Made by a program: the position numbers and the translations under genes. 64,000 bases of DNA from NCBI GenBank assembly GCA_025331565.1, contig JAFREQ010000024.1, positions 3,561,501-3,625,500 on the forward strand. The letters are read 5' to 3'. This stretch comes from Holacanthus passer (lineage: Eukaryota > Chordata > Actinopteri > Pomacanthidae). The notes beneath the pieces are model-generated. The model was given only the letters and a program-made list of their open reading frames with translations. It did not search any database and was not told where the DNA came from. Positions within the stretch are counted from its first letter, which is position 1; each line of letters begins with the position of its first letter. Below, piece by piece: positions 63,586 through 64,000 of the stretch.

Positions 63586-64000
63586 GTGAGTGTTGGCTTC
63601 AGGCGATGTGTTTCTGCACCTTTCTACATGTAAGGTGCCACTATCGGTTGTTGGTGACTTTAGAGATGAAGTGTCTGACTTGTAAACATGTTAAAAATTC
63701 ACATCTCTGCTCCTGGCTGTGTTATGCTTTAAAGCCCAGGGCCATCCAGAATAGGAATAAGAGGTGAGCTGCCAGCTGATGCAGCCTCACATTTGATCCA
63801 TCTAGGGCCACATCAGAGCCAAACGTTTTGAGTTTTGCCATCTTCAGTCGGGGTTTCCAGCACCTTGATGACCTTGTTTGATTTTAAAAAAGACCAGGGA
63901 ATAGAGCTTCGTGGTCTTTGGTTCTTGGAGTTTTCACCTGCTGGAATTTCTCTAGCTAGAAGCCTCAGTCTGCAGCCTTTAATCACAACCATATACGACT
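63586..64000. other. Start of col28a1 intron 2, no exon seen
   Basis: After the donor at 63586 nothing with coding character or clear splice sites is visible up to the end of the window. Confidence 0.55.

Noticed and set aside
1..64000. CRISPR arrays, bacterial operons, viral genes or tRNA/rRNA genes
   Set aside because: None seen. The window is vertebrate nuclear DNA, and the only tRNA-like sequence belongs to a decayed SINE.

Overview
This window is vertebrate genomic DNA, most likely from a teleost fish. The evidence is compact split genes with human-like proteins, short to medium introns, and repeats typical of fish: a tRNA-derived SINE, CAGTGGTGG-ended hAT-type MITEs, fragments of non-LTR reverse transcriptase, and a dispersed repeat that starts in a gattaat-rich 'gctgcaacta' block. 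No bacterial, viral or organellar signal is visible.

Layout from left to right: (1) 1-143, a possible 3' end of an unrecognised coding exon. (2) nxph1 (neurexophilin 1), + strand, whose main coding exon is 6976-7775 and is broken by one frameshift in a CAG/CAC tract. (3) About 10.8 kb of intergenic DNA with repeats and a candidate conserved element. (4) ica1 (islet cell autoantigen 1, an arfaptin-homology BAR protein), + strand, with a CRE-bearing promoter and first exon near 18.6-18.8 kb and 12 coding exons in 20514-28626, all joining in frame to 477 codons. (5) A tail-to-tail gap holding an hAT MITE and other repeats. (6) glcci1 (FAM117 family), - strand, 8 coding exons in 32762-49100, 483 or 484 codons. 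(7) A 3.5 kb gap with an inverted repeat and a LINE fragment. (8) mios (GATOR2 subunit), - strand, 11 coding exons in 52682-60126, 878 codons, including one AT-AC intron of the minor (U12) class. (9) A divergent promoter region with a consensus CTCF core. (10) The first two coding exons of col28a1 (collagen XXVIII), + strand, which runs off the right edge.

The block nxph1-ica1-glcci1-mios-col28a1 matches human 7p21 gene content. Two differences from my memory of the human map are that nxph1 points the same way as ica1 instead of away from it, and that no umad1 or rpa3 is seen between glcci1 and mios. The genes do not form one pathway: nxph1 and ica1 act in synapses and secretory vesicles, mios in amino-acid sensing by mTORC1, and col28a1 in extracellular matrix. 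All exon joins were worked out by eye from splice sites, reading phase and remembered human homologues. No search was run.
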